From: Bacillota bacterium
Lineage (GTDB): Bacteria > Bacillota > Clostridia > Christensenellales > CAG-138
Direction of reading: 5' to 3'
NCBI GenBank assembly: GCA_023409435.1
Contig: JAEYHP010000055.1
Coordinates: 1-64,000, forward strand
Length of the DNA: 64,000 bases
Part shown: positions 51,632 to 59,749 of the stretch, one piece after another
Layout: each line of letters begins with the position of its first letter
How positions within the stretch are numbered: position 1 is the stretch's first letter
Program-made: the position numbers and the translations under genes
Notes under the pieces: generated by a model
Told to the model about the DNA's origin: nothing
Seen by the model: only the letters and a program-made list of their open reading frames with translations
Databases searched by the model: none

Positions 51632-52735
51632 ATGGCTTCCAAGGTTTACTTTTCAGATCTTCGGGTCCCGGTGGGGAAAAGCATACTCACAAAGCTCAAA
51701 GAACTGTTGATCGCCGCAGGCATCAAAGAGATCGATTTTACGCGCAAATACGCCGCCATCAAAATCCATTTCGGCGAGCCGGGCAATGTTTCCTATATCC
51801 GCCCCAACTACGCCAAAGTGGTGGCGGACCTCATAACGGAGCTTGGCGGCAGGCCGTTCTTAACGGATTGCAACACGCTCTATGTCGGCCGCCGCAAAAA
51901 TGCGCTTGATCATATTTCATCCGCGTATGAAAATGGGTTCACGCCATTTTCCACCGGCTGCCATGTGCTGATTGCGGACGGTTTAAAGGGCACGGACGAA
52001 GCCCGCATCCCCATACCCGGCGGCGAAATTTTAGGCGAGGCCCGCATCGGCCGCGCCATCATGGACGCGGACGTGTTCATATCCCTCAACCACTTCAAGG
52101 GGCATGAGGGCACCGGCTTTGGCGGCGCGCTCAAAAATATCGGCATGGGCTGCGGTTCCCGCGCGGGGAAAATGGCCATGCATTCGAGCGGCAAGGCCGC
52201 GGCGGACCCGGACGTATGTATCAACTGCAAAGAATGCGCTACCGTTTGTGCGCACGATGCGCAGTCGTTCGATACCGGCGTATGTATCATAGACCCCGAA
52301 AAGTGCGTGGGCTGCGGCAGATGCCTGGGCGTATGTCCTGTGGACGCGATCTACGCGCCGGAGGGTTCCGCAAACGACCTGCTCAATAAAAAGATCGCGG
52401 AGTACACCAAGGCGGTGCTTTATAACCGGCCCAACTTCCACATCAACCTGGTGATGAACGTCTCCCCCTTCTGCGACTGCCACGATGGAAACGATGCGCC
52501 TATCGTGCCGGATATCGGCCTGTTCGCCTCGTTCGATCCCGTGGCGCTCGACGTCGCCTGCGCGGACGCCGTGAATGCAGAGAAGCCCATACGCAACAGT
52601 TACTTAGGTGAAGCCGCGCATACGCACGGGGACCATTTTACGGATATGTTCCCGGAGACCTCCTGGCGCGTCGGCGTGGAACATGCGAAAAAGATCGGCA
52701 TCGGCACGGCGGAATATACGCTGGTTAAGGTTTGA
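51632..52735 (+). CDS. DUF362 protein with two 4Fe-4S clusters
   Basis: 367 residues from the ATG at 51632 (GGGAGG upstream). An N-terminal DUF362 part (IKIHFGEPGNVSYIRPNYAKV, ISLNHFKGHEGTGFGGALKNIGMG) is followed by two clostridial ferredoxin motifs: CINCKECATVCAHDA (near 195) and CVGCGRCLGVCPVDA (near 222), and then another half of DUF362 with SFDPVALDVACADAVN. Cytoplasmic; electron carrier or iron-sulfur-cluster role likely. Opposite strand to gcv, with its own upstream region. Confidence 0.92.
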   Translation: MASKVYFSDLRVPVGKSILTKLKELLIAAGIKEIDFTRKYAAIKIHFGEPGNVSYIRPNYAKVVADLITELGGRPFLTDCNTLYVGRRKNALDHISSAYENGFTPFSTGCHVLIADGLKGTDEARIPIPGGEILGEARIGRAIMDADVFISLNHFKGHEGTGFGGALKNIGMGCGSRAGKMAMHSSGKAAADPDVCINCKECATVCAHDAQSFDTGVCIIDPEKCVGCGRCLGVCPVDAIYAPEGSANDLLNKKIAEYTKAVLYNRPNFHINLVMNVSPFCDCHDGNDAPIVPDIGLFASFDPVALDVACADAVNAEKPIRNSYLGEAAHTHGDHFTDMFPETSWRVGVEHAKKIGIGTAEYTLVKV

Positions 52736-52761
52736 GGAATTTTCTCAATAACAAAAACAAA

Positions 52762-52781
52762 GGGAGGGCAAACGCCCTCCC
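52762..52781. terminator. Terminator between the DUF362 and protease-like genes
   Basis: GGGAGGGC-AAAC-GCCCTCCC, with TTTGTTTTTGTT after it on the minus strand and only a short T stretch on the plus strand. Confidence 0.7.
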
Positions 52782-52811
52782 TTCCGCGTATCCATATCAT
52801 TGGCGCATGCC

Positions 52812-53741
52812 TCAACGCACGTCATTCCCCAACCTTCTAAAAATAATATGCCGGGTGAGCATATCCAGTGTAATCAACAGGCGGTTCTTTTGGATTTGAT
52901 CAGAATTCAATTCAACCATGATAGGGGATGTGAAATCATCGGCTTGCGCCAAATTGACTTCGGTTAAACCGCGCAGGGGCAATTCCATGTTATCCAGTAA
53001 AAGCGTAACATCTTTTTTCAGCATACCTGGCTCTTCAGGACCCACGCGAAACGCGCTGTTTTCATTGTGCAGATAGGAATGGTTTTTCCCCGTATCGAGA
53101 TAAACGGTTACAGGTTCTCCGCTGAGGGTTGCTTCAAAAAATAGAAGATTTTCGAGACCATGCTGTGTCGATTGGCATAGAGGTAAAACCACATATTTTT
53201 TCATGTCAAGCTTGCTATAGTCAATAGGGCGGTTTGTGACGGCTATTTTTCTCCCCGTATAGTCGAGCGTAACTACTTGCGATGAAAAATATTCCAGCCC
53301 AATAAGGCCGTCAAATTTTACGGAAGAGAACATGTTCCAATCCGCCAAAGTTGTCTCAATTTGCGTATGTTCTTTGCCAAACACAGTAAACTCTTTTAGT
53401 AAAACAGATTTTGACCATCCGCGATGTGAGCCGTCACGGTTTAATTGTTCGGTCTGGCCAAGGAGGGTGTAGCCTATTTTCCCTTCTAGCGAACTGGTCA
53501 ATAAAAGACCGGAACTGCAACCTGTATCAAATGTAAAAAGAAATTTATTGCCTTCAATTGAGATTGGTATGACGGGGCAACCTAGATTATCCAGGCTCAG
53601 ATCGTAAATTTCCTCCTTCTGATAGCTAAAATCCTGTACCCAGCTTTCATCAGCTGTTACTGCTAAAAAATATGGAAATAAAAAGTATCCTCCGATAACC
53701 AGAATGAAAAGAATTAAAAGAATGGATAGGAGTTTTTTCAT
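52812..53741 (-). CDS. Membrane-anchored aspartyl-protease-like protein with two DTG motifs
   Basis: 309 residues. N-terminal hydrophobic segment (about 4-28) anchors it. Two DTG motifs of retropepsin type occur: FTFDTGCSSGLLL near residue 70 and VYLDTGKNHSYLH near 215, each with a hydrophobic strand ahead, and FDGLIGLEYF between them. This repeats like the two lobes of pepsin, in a family usually having one DTG per chain. Catalysis not proven; the second DTG lacks the usual DTGASS follow-up. Base composition A+T-rich, set apart from neighbours; recent transfer is possible. Confidence 0.7.
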   Translation of the reverse strand: MKKLLSILLILFILVIGGYFLFPYFLAVTADESWVQDFSYQKEEIYDLSLDNLGCPVIPISIEGNKFLFTFDTGCSSGLLLTSSLEGKIGYTLLGQTEQLNRDGSHRGWSKSVLLKEFTVFGKEHTQIETTLADWNMFSSVKFDGLIGLEYFSSQVVTLDYTGRKIAVTNRPIDYSKLDMKKYVVLPLCQSTQHGLENLLFFEATLSGEPVTVYLDTGKNHSYLHNENSAFRVGPEEPGMLKKDVTLLLDNMELPLRGLTEVNLAQADDFTSPIMVELNSDQIQKNRLLITLDMLTRHIIFRRLGNDVR

Positions 53742-53862
53742 AAATAATCTCCGCTAAAAAAGAATACTGTACGGAGTGTTCAACGAAAAGCAACTTAGAA
53801 AAACCACTTTTAATTTGTCCCATCTGACGACATTTGCCTCAGATGGGACACCTTGTGCTCAG

Positions 53863-53918
53863 GGCTGTACCGTCAGCCCTGAACAGAAAAACTCACCTAA
53901 ATGGCATGGCCATTTAGG
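53863..53918 (-). terminator. Hairpins after deoD
   Basis: CCTAAATGGCC-ATG-CCATTTAGG type hairpin at 53896-53918, then GAGTTTTTCTG on the minus strand. Ahead of it CAGGGCTG-ACGGT-CAGCCCTG (about 53862-53883) is a second hairpin. Confidence 0.7.
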
Positions 53919-53926
53919 CGAAATTG

Positions 53927-54637
53927 CTACGCGATCGCCAGCGCGATATGCATCATATCCAGGAACGTGTTCTGCCGTTCCTCCGCCGTGCACTCCTCGC
54001 CCGTGAAGGGGAGGTCGGAGATGGTGCACATGCACAGCGCGTTTTTGCCCGCGCGTGCGGCGTTGCAGTAGAGCGCGGCCGCTTCCATTTCCACGGCCAG
54101 CACGCCCATCTTGCACCAGTCGCCTAAAGAGTTAGAATCGTCGTAGAACGTATCGGAGGATAGTATGGTGCCCGCCATCATGCGGGAACCGCGCCGTTCG
54201 CCTTCCTCCACCGCGGCTTTGACTAAACGATAGCTCGCCGTGGGCGCGAACGTCCCGGGAAGATTGTATTGCGAGGCGTAATTGGAGTTGGTGCAGGCGG
54301 AAAGCGCCACCACGATGTCCCTAAGCTTCAAACTGGAGTGTATGCCGCCCGCCGAGCCGATGCGTATGATGTTTTCCACGCCGAATTTATTGAACAATTC
54401 AAAGGAATAAATGCCAATGGAGGGCATGCCCATGCCGCTGGCCATAACGGATACCCGCTTGCCCTCATAAGTGCCGGTGTAGCCCTGTATGCCGCGGATG
54501 TTGTTGAAGAGCTTCGCATCGGTTAACAGCGTTTCCGCAATGAATTTTGCGCGCAGCGGGTCGCCCGGCATCAGCACCGTTTTTGCGATGTCCTCCTTGG
54601 CACAGGCGATGTGCGGGGTCTTTATCGTATCGTTCAT
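53927..54637 (-). CDS. deoD: Purine-nucleoside phosphorylase, DeoD type
   Basis: 236 residues from the ATG at 54637 (AGGAGGG upstream); a longer frame is not needed. Hexameric trimeric-dimer NP-I family: TVLMPGDPLRAKFIAE, SGMGMPSIGIYS, RIGSAGGIHSSLKLRDIV, AVEMEAAALYCNA. Phosphorolyses purine (deoxy)nucleosides to base and (deoxy)ribose-1-phosphate, feeding DeoC. Confidence 0.95.
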   Translation of the reverse strand: MNDTIKTPHIACAKEDIAKTVLMPGDPLRAKFIAETLLTDAKLFNNIRGIQGYTGTYEGKRVSVMASGMGMPSIGIYSFELFNKFGVENIIRIGSAGGIHSSLKLRDIVVALSACTNSNYASQYNLPGTFAPTASYRLVKAAVEEGERRGSRMMAGTILSSDTFYDDSNSLGDWCKMGVLAVEMEAAALYCNAARAGKNALCMCTISDLPFTGEECTAEERQNTFLDMMHIALAIA

Positions 54638-54780
54638 GGATGGCCCTCCTGATGTTTTCTTTCTAGTATAACATAAATTATCCCATAAAAACCGGATAGG
54701 GGAATCGGCGTAAGCCCGGTTTCCGCATAACGGACCCGCGCCGAGCATAACATGCTGCATCCGGATATTGGGAGGCAAGC

Positions 54781-55302
54781 ATGGAACAAAGGGACTCATC
54801 CGGCTTACGGACAGTACCGTATGACAGGGAAAAGGCGGTGGCGTATGCGCGCAGGTGGGCCATGAGCAGGAACCCGGCGTATTATGATTTTTCCGGGCTG
54901 GGGGGGGACTGCACGAATTTCGCCTCCCAATGCGTGTATGCGGGCGCAGGGCAGATGAACTTCAGGCCCACGGTGGGTTGGTATTACCGGAACGCCAACA
55001 ATCGCTCCCCAAGCTGGACGGGCGTGGAATACTTTTATAACTTTATGGTCAACAACAGACGGGAAGGCCCGTTCATGCAGCTGGTGCCGCTGGAGGGGCT
55101 GCAGCCCGGCGACGTGATACAGATCAAGTTTAGAGAACCGTACTTTTCACATAACCCCGTGGTGCTTTCCGTCGGTTCTCCGCCCGATCCATCAAATATT
55201 CTCATCGCCGCCCACACCATCGATTCGCTTGACCGGGCTTTGGATACGTATACTTATATTGCGCTGCGTCCTATGCATGTGCTGGGGGTGCGCAAGTGGT
55301 AA
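54781..55302 (+). CDS. Amidase-domain protein (Amidase_6 type)
   Basis: 173 residues, GGGAGG upstream. YDREKAVAYARRWAMSRNPAYYDFSGLGGDCTNFASQCVYAGAGQMNF is the typical opening of the putative amidase domain family, with the catalytic Cys in GGDCTNF. A later SHNPVVLSV and AAHTIDS hold candidate His residues. No signal peptide is seen, which is unusual for a presumed cell-wall enzyme. Role unknown; stands alone. Confidence 0.85.
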   Translation: MEQRDSSGLRTVPYDREKAVAYARRWAMSRNPAYYDFSGLGGDCTNFASQCVYAGAGQMNFRPTVGWYYRNANNRSPSWTGVEYFYNFMVNNRREGPFMQLVPLEGLQPGDVIQIKFREPYFSHNPVVLSVGSPPDPSNILIAAHTIDSLDRALDTYTYIALRPMHVLGVRKW

Positions 55303-55551
55303 CAGCGGATATTTTGATTTGCGGCAAGTGAGTAATCGCTCATAGTTATACGTTTCAAGAATCTGACAAAAATCCGCATAATACTTCCCCACAGAATCCG
55401 CCCGCAGCATGGAAATGCCCAAAGATAGGGCGTTTCTTGCGTTTTGCGGCAAGACGTGTTATACTTTGCTGTGTATACTCATTGCATGCTTTCTTTTTTT
55501 TTGCGCATGCACGGCATTATAACGCATATTAATTCTGTGGGAGGAATAATT

Positions 55552-58500
55552 ATGCACTCAATCGGGGAAACCACGCATACTCTGAAATCGGGGACGCATA
55601 CGCTGGAAGCCATCTACAACACGATCGTTTCTCACGGGGACGCGCCAAGCGCGCAGTACGACAAGAACGGCGAAATCCGCTACATCACATTCAGCGAGTA
55701 CGACCGGCGCGTGCGCCACGCGGCTGCGGGGCTTCAAAAGATATTGGGCGTGCCGGAAAAGCCGCTCTATATCGGCATCCGCATGGACAATTCGCCGGAC
55801 TACGCTACGGTGTTCTGGGGCGCCATCATGGCGGGCTACCAGCCCGTGCTCATCGACTTCCGGTCGGACGCCAAGCAGACCGAGCATATCGTCAGGCAGA
55901 CGCAGTCAGTCGCGGTCATCACGCTGGATCAGATCGCCCTGCCCGCAGGCGTGCATTTAATCGACCCAGCGCCGCTGCTGCAGGATTGCGAAGGCGAGGT
56001 CCGAGGCGGGTTCGCAAACCGCGTCGCCATGTGCACCTCCGGCACCACGGCTTCTTCCAAGGTATATGTATACGACGGCCAGGCCCTTACCATACAGTTG
56101 CTGGACTTTCTGGCGCTTGCCCGGCTGTCCCCGGAGTTTTTGAACGACAAGCCGCACAGGGTGCTTGCGTTCCTGCCCTTCCACCACATTTTCGGCTTTA
56201 TGACGATGATGATGGCGTATACGGTGTTCGGTAAGACAATCGTGTTCCCAAAGGACCGCACCAGCAAATCCGTGCAGGAGGCGTGCAGGCTCCACCATAT
56301 CACGCACCTGTTCAACGTACCGCTTTTCTGGAACTCCGTGGCGCAGAAGCTTGCGCGCGCGGCTCGGCAAAAGGGCGAGGAGAAAGAACGCAAGCTCAAT
56401 AAGCTGGTGGAAAGCTCCGTCAAGAACCAGCGCGTGTTCGGCAAGGCCGCGCGGGTGTATTATTCAAACCTCACCTATGGCATTCGCAAAAACCTGTTGG
56501 GTACGCACCTGAACTGCGGCATCAGCGGCGGCGGGCGCATATTGCCCGATACGCTCAAGCTGCTAAACGGCATCGGCTGCCCGCTCGTGAACGGCTTTGG
56601 CATGACGGAAGTTGGTATCTCCTCCGTGCAGGTGTTCAACAGCGTAGACGATCAGCTCAATGGCTGCGTGGGCAGGCCCATGCAGAGCGTCAAAATCAAA
56701 ATCAAGCCGCGCGAAGGGGACAAAGCCTCCGTCGGCGAGCTCTTTATCAAATCCGCCGCCATGCACATCGGCCGTATGGTGGAAGGCGAGCTCGTCAAAG
56801 CGGAACTCGATGAGGAAGGCTATTTTGCCACGGGCGATATCGCCCGCTTTGAAGGCGGCAAGCTCTGGATAGAAGGGCGCGTAAAGGACGTCATCATCAA
56901 CGAAAGCGGCGAAAACGTCTACCCGGACGAGCTGGAGGACGCGTTCGCGGGGATAGACGAAATTCAGCAGGTCTGCGCGTTCGGTGCGGATTTCGGCGGC
57001 CCGTATGAGGACATCACGCTGGTGGTGTACGCGGAAAACATCCAGAAGGACCGCGCGCGCATGGACGCGCTCATCAACGCCCTTTCCGTACGCAACGCCC
57101 AGTTGCCCATTTATAAACGGGTGCGCCGCTGCTTCTTCTCACTGGCCGCGCTGCCGCTTACTGCCTCCCTCAAGGTCAAGCGCGTGCGCGTGAAGGAGGA
57201 CCTCGCGGCAGGCCGGTTTGACGCCGTTGAGGTGGATCTTGCCAAACGCCGCGTATGCGGCAGCATATCCGTCGCGGGTGCAGGCGCTGAGGTGGAAAAG
57301 AGCGAGGCGTATCTCGCCATACTGAACAAGATCAAGGAGTTCTTTGCCGAAGAGCTCTGCCTGAACGTGGAGGATATCACCGACCGCGCGCACTTTGTAT
57401 ACGACCTGGGCGGGGACAGCCTTGCGTCTTTGGGCGTGTTCACAAAGATCGAGGAATACTTCAAAATACTCATCACGGATGACGAATACATCGGCTGCAC
57501 GTGTGCGGAGGACGCGGCGCTGCTGCTGCTTGCAAAACAGCAGGGCGGCAAGCTGGGCGGCAAAAAGCGGATATCCGCATTTGAGGAAACGCCGGAATGG
57601 CAGGCGCTTGAAGCCCGTCTCAAAGAAACGGAGACGATGGGCAACCCCTACTTCATCGCCCACGATTCGCCGCTGAAGGATACCTCGCTCATACATGGCA
57701 AAGAGGTCATCAACTACGGCTCCTACAACTACGTGTGCCTGTCCGGCCACCCGCGTACGGTGAAGGCCGCGCAGGACGCGGCGACGAAGTACGGCACCTC
57801 CGCCAGCGGCAGCCGCTTGCTTGCGGGCGAAAAGACGCTGCACCAGGAGCTTGAAAAAGCGATTGCGGAATGGAAGCACACCGAAGCCGCGCTTGTGCTG
57901 GTGGGCGGCCACAGCACCAACGTGACGTTCGTGGGCAATTTCTGCAACGAGCGGGACCTCATACTCTACGACGCGCTTTCCCACAACTCCATCGTACAGG
58001 GCTGCCAGCTTTCCACCGCGCACACCAAGGGCTTCCCGCATAACGATTATGTGGCGCTGGAAAACATCCTGCGCGCCAACCGGGATTCGTATGAAAAGGT
58101 GCTCATCGTTGTTGAGGGCGCGTACTCCATGGACGGCGATATCGCGCCCGTGCCGGAATTCGTGCGCATCAAAAAGGAGTACGGCTGCTTCCTGATGGTG
58201 GACGAAGCACATTCCTCCTGCGTCATCGGCGCGCACGGCGGCGGCGTGGACGAACACTTTGGCCTTGCCCCCGATGATATCGATATCAAGATGGGCACGC
58301 TTTCTAAAGGCCTGGGCACCTGCGGCGGGTACCTCGCGGGCAAGCGGGAACTGATCGAATACCAGCGCTACAACGTGCCGGGCTTTGTGTTCTCCGTGGG
58401 CCTCTCTCCCATGCTGACAGCCGCTACGCTCGAAGGCGTCCGCATCCTGCAGGAGGACAATTCCCTGGTGCAGAGCTTGCAGCAGAACATCAGGGATTTC

Positions 58501-58800
58501 ATGGAGGCCGCCCACTCCTATGGGTTCGATACCTGCCTCGCGGGCGAAACCGCCATCGCGCCCATCCTGATCGGCGCGGATATGGACGCGTTCGCGCTTT
58601 CCGCGGAGCTGTTGAAGGAAGGCATATTCGTGCCCCCCGCCGTCTACCCCGCCGTGCCCAAAGGCCAGGCGCGCCTGCGGTTCTGCCTCACCAGCGCCCA
58701 TAAGCGCGGGCAGGCGGAGTTTGCTATGCAGATGCTCGACCGGCTGATCAAGGAGCACGGCTACCGCGTGCCGCGGAAGGAATATCAGACGAAGGGCTAA
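55552..58800 (+). CDS. Fusion of acyl-AMP ligase, acyl carrier protein and alpha-oxoamine synthase
   Basis: 1082 residues from the ATG at 55552 (GGGAGG upstream). Three parts: (1) residues about 20-555, ANL-family adenylation domain with MCTSGTTASSKVYVY, FHHIFGFMTMMM, NGFGMTEVGIS, YFATGDIAR, EGRVKDVIINESGENVYPDEL and the C-terminal lysine region LTASLKVKRV; (2) about 590-680, acyl carrier domain with DLGGDSLAS (Ser 623); (3) about 700-1075, PLP-dependent alpha-oxoamine synthase with VDEAHSSCVIG and TLSKGLGTCGGY (Lys 919). It should load a fatty acid onto ACP and condense it with an amino acid, releasing CO2 to give an acyl aminoketone. Single-gene transcript, ended by a terminator. Confidence 0.93.
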   Translation: MHSIGETTHTLKSGTHTLEAIYNTIVSHGDAPSAQYDKNGEIRYITFSEYDRRVRHAAAGLQKILGVPEKPLYIGIRMDNSPDYATVFWGAIMAGYQPVLIDFRSDAKQTEHIVRQTQSVAVITLDQIALPAGVHLIDPAPLLQDCEGEVRGGFANRVAMCTSGTTASSKVYVYDGQALTIQLLDFLALARLSPEFLNDKPHRVLAFLPFHHIFGFMTMMMAYTVFGKTIVFPKDRTSKSVQEACRLHHITHLFNVPLFWNSVAQKLARAARQKGEEKERKLNKLVESSVKNQRVFGKAARVYYSNLTYGIRKNLLGTHLNCGISGGGRILPDTLKLLNGIGCPLVNGFGMTEVGISSVQVFNSVDDQLNGCVGRPMQSVKIKIKPREGDKASVGELFIKSAAMHIGRMVEGELVKAELDEEGYFATGDIARFEGGKLWIEGRVKDVIINESGENVYPDELEDAFAGIDEIQQVCAFGADFGGPYEDITLVVYAENIQKDRARMDALINALSVRNAQLPIYKRVRRCFFSLAALPLTASLKVKRVRVKEDLAAGRFDAVEVDLAKRRVCGSISVAGAGAEVEKSEAYLAILNKIKEFFAEELCLNVEDITDRAHFVYDLGGDSLASLGVFTKIEEYFKILITDDEYIGCTCAEDAALLLLAKQQGGKLGGKKRISAFEETPEWQALEARLKETETMGNPYFIAHDSPLKDTSLIHGKEVINYGSYNYVCLSGHPRTVKAAQDAATKYGTSASGSRLLAGEKTLHQELEKAIAEWKHTEAALVLVGGHSTNVTFVGNFCNERDLILYDALSHNSIVQGCQLSTAHTKGFPHNDYVALENILRANRDSYEKVLIVVEGAYSMDGDIAPVPEFVRIKKEYGCFLMVDEAHSSCVIGAHGGGVDEHFGLAPDDIDIKMGTLSKGLGTCGGYLAGKRELIEYQRYNVPGFVFSVGLSPMLTAATLEGVRILQEDNSLVQSLQQNIRDFMEAAHSYGFDTCLAGETAIAPILIGADMDAFALSAELLKEGIFVPPAVYPAVPKGQARLRFCLTSAHKRGQAEFAMQMLDRLIKEHGYRVPRKEYQTKG

Positions 58801-58807
58801 AGTGGAG

Positions 58808-59068
58808 TACGTTGGGGGCTCTAACCACAGTTCGCAATGGGCGCACAGAATCATTCTGCGCTTCCTTGCTCACTGGGACTGCGCCTCGCTCCTCCCGCCA
58901 CAGGCGGCGCTTGGCTACGTCCCCCCATACCCTCGCTTAGGGCCGTAGGCAAGGTACCCGGGGTTCTAAACCGATTCACAGGATCGGTTTTCACCCTTCG
59001 GGCACCGAACCCGCTTTCCTCAGGAAAGCCCCTAAGAACCCAATTTGGGGGATAAACCCCCTGCAAAA
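58808..59068 (-). repeat. Modular intergenic repeat, family A, copy 9 (long, decayed)
   Basis: Read on the plus strand: GTACGTTGGGGGCTCTAACC, ACAGTTCGCAATGGGCGCAC, GCCGCCTGTGGCGG-like block (CCGCCACAGGCGGCG), CTTAGGGCCGTAGGCAAGG, CCCCGG..., CTAAGAACCCAATTTGGGG, GATAAACCCCCTGC. Shares long blocks with the copy at 6562-7056 in opposite orientation, including GGTTCTAAACCGATTCACAG. Lies after the fusion gene. Confidence 0.75.
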
Positions 59069-59086
59069 AACCATACCAATACTCTG

Positions 59087-59117
59087 GAGAAATCCCAACT
59101 GGGATTTCTCTTTTTTT
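59087..59117 (+). terminator. Terminator of the fusion gene
   Basis: GAGAAATCCC-AACT-GGGATTTCTC followed by T7; a 10-bp perfect stem. Confidence 0.85.
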
Positions 59118-59131
59118 CTGCACATTTGCTC

Positions 59132-59170
59132 TTGACGTTACATAATGTGTAATGTTATGATTCGTGTAAC
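59132..59170 (+). promoter_or_regulatory. Promoter and overlapping operator of the HTH-MFS operon
   Basis: TTGACG (59132-59137), 18-base spacer, TATGAT (59156-59161). The spacer holds the inverted repeat TTACA-TAATG-TGTAA (59138-59152) and a wider GTTACA...TGTAAC pair, ending at 59170. The position over the promoter suits a repressor site, probably for the HTH protein encoded next. Confidence 0.6.
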
Positions 59171-59188
59171 AAAGTGAGGAGATGCGAT

Positions 59189-59749
59189 ATGGACACCATC
59201 GTACTGTCAGGCAAAAAGGAACTGGATATCTACATCAACCCGCAGCGGCAAAAACTGCTGCGCTGCATGCACATTAAGGGCGTGCCTATGAATCCAAAGC
59301 AGCTTGCGGACGAAATCGGCATTTCGGCTTCTTCGGTGCAGCACCATATCAAAAAGCTGGTGGAGCTTGGAATCGTGGAGCTGGACCATACCGCGCGCAT
59401 CCGGGGCATTACGGCGAGCTACTATAAGGTGCTGCCCAAGACCATCAGCATCGGCGGCAAGAATGCGGATAAAAATGACGAGCAGCGCCTCGCGATCATG
59501 CAGAACTCCATAAACGCCATATTTTCCGGCTTCACGGAGTATTGCAAAAGCAACAGGGCGAGAATGGAGCAGGATGCGCAGCATGGCGACATGCTCACGG
59601 GCATTATCCGCCTTAAACAGGAGGAAGCAAAGGAGCTCTATGGCATTATACGGGCGTTTTTAGACAGCCATGAGCAAACAGAGAATAGAGACGCAGCGCC
59701 CTGGGAGTACGCGCTGATCGCCTACCCGGTGGAGGCAAAGGATGCGTAG
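59189..59749 (+). CDS. ArsR-like winged-helix regulator
   Basis: 186 residues from the ATG at 59189 (GAGGAG seven bases upstream); the GTG five codons earlier lies in that site. The wHTH is YINPQRQKLLRCMHIKG, PMNPKQLADEIGISASSVQHHIKKLVELGIVEL, followed by a coiled-coil-rich C-terminal region. It overlaps the MFS gene by 8 bases, so it is probably the local repressor of that exporter; the ligand is unknown. Confidence 0.85.
   Translation: MDTIVLSGKKELDIYINPQRQKLLRCMHIKGVPMNPKQLADEIGISASSVQHHIKKLVELGIVELDHTARIRGITASYYKVLPKTISIGGKNADKNDEQRLAIMQNSINAIFSGFTEYCKSNRARMEQDAQHGDMLTGIIRLKQEEAKELYGIIRAFLDSHEQTENRDAAPWEYALIAYPVEAKDA

Noticed and set aside
57139..58854. Long open frame (571 codons) on the minus strand opposite the fusion gene
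   Set aside because: It is a shadow of a G+C-rich gene with strong third-base bias; the plus-strand protein has clear domain motifs throughout and the minus-strand translation is Gln/His/Arg/Ala-rich with no family resemblance.
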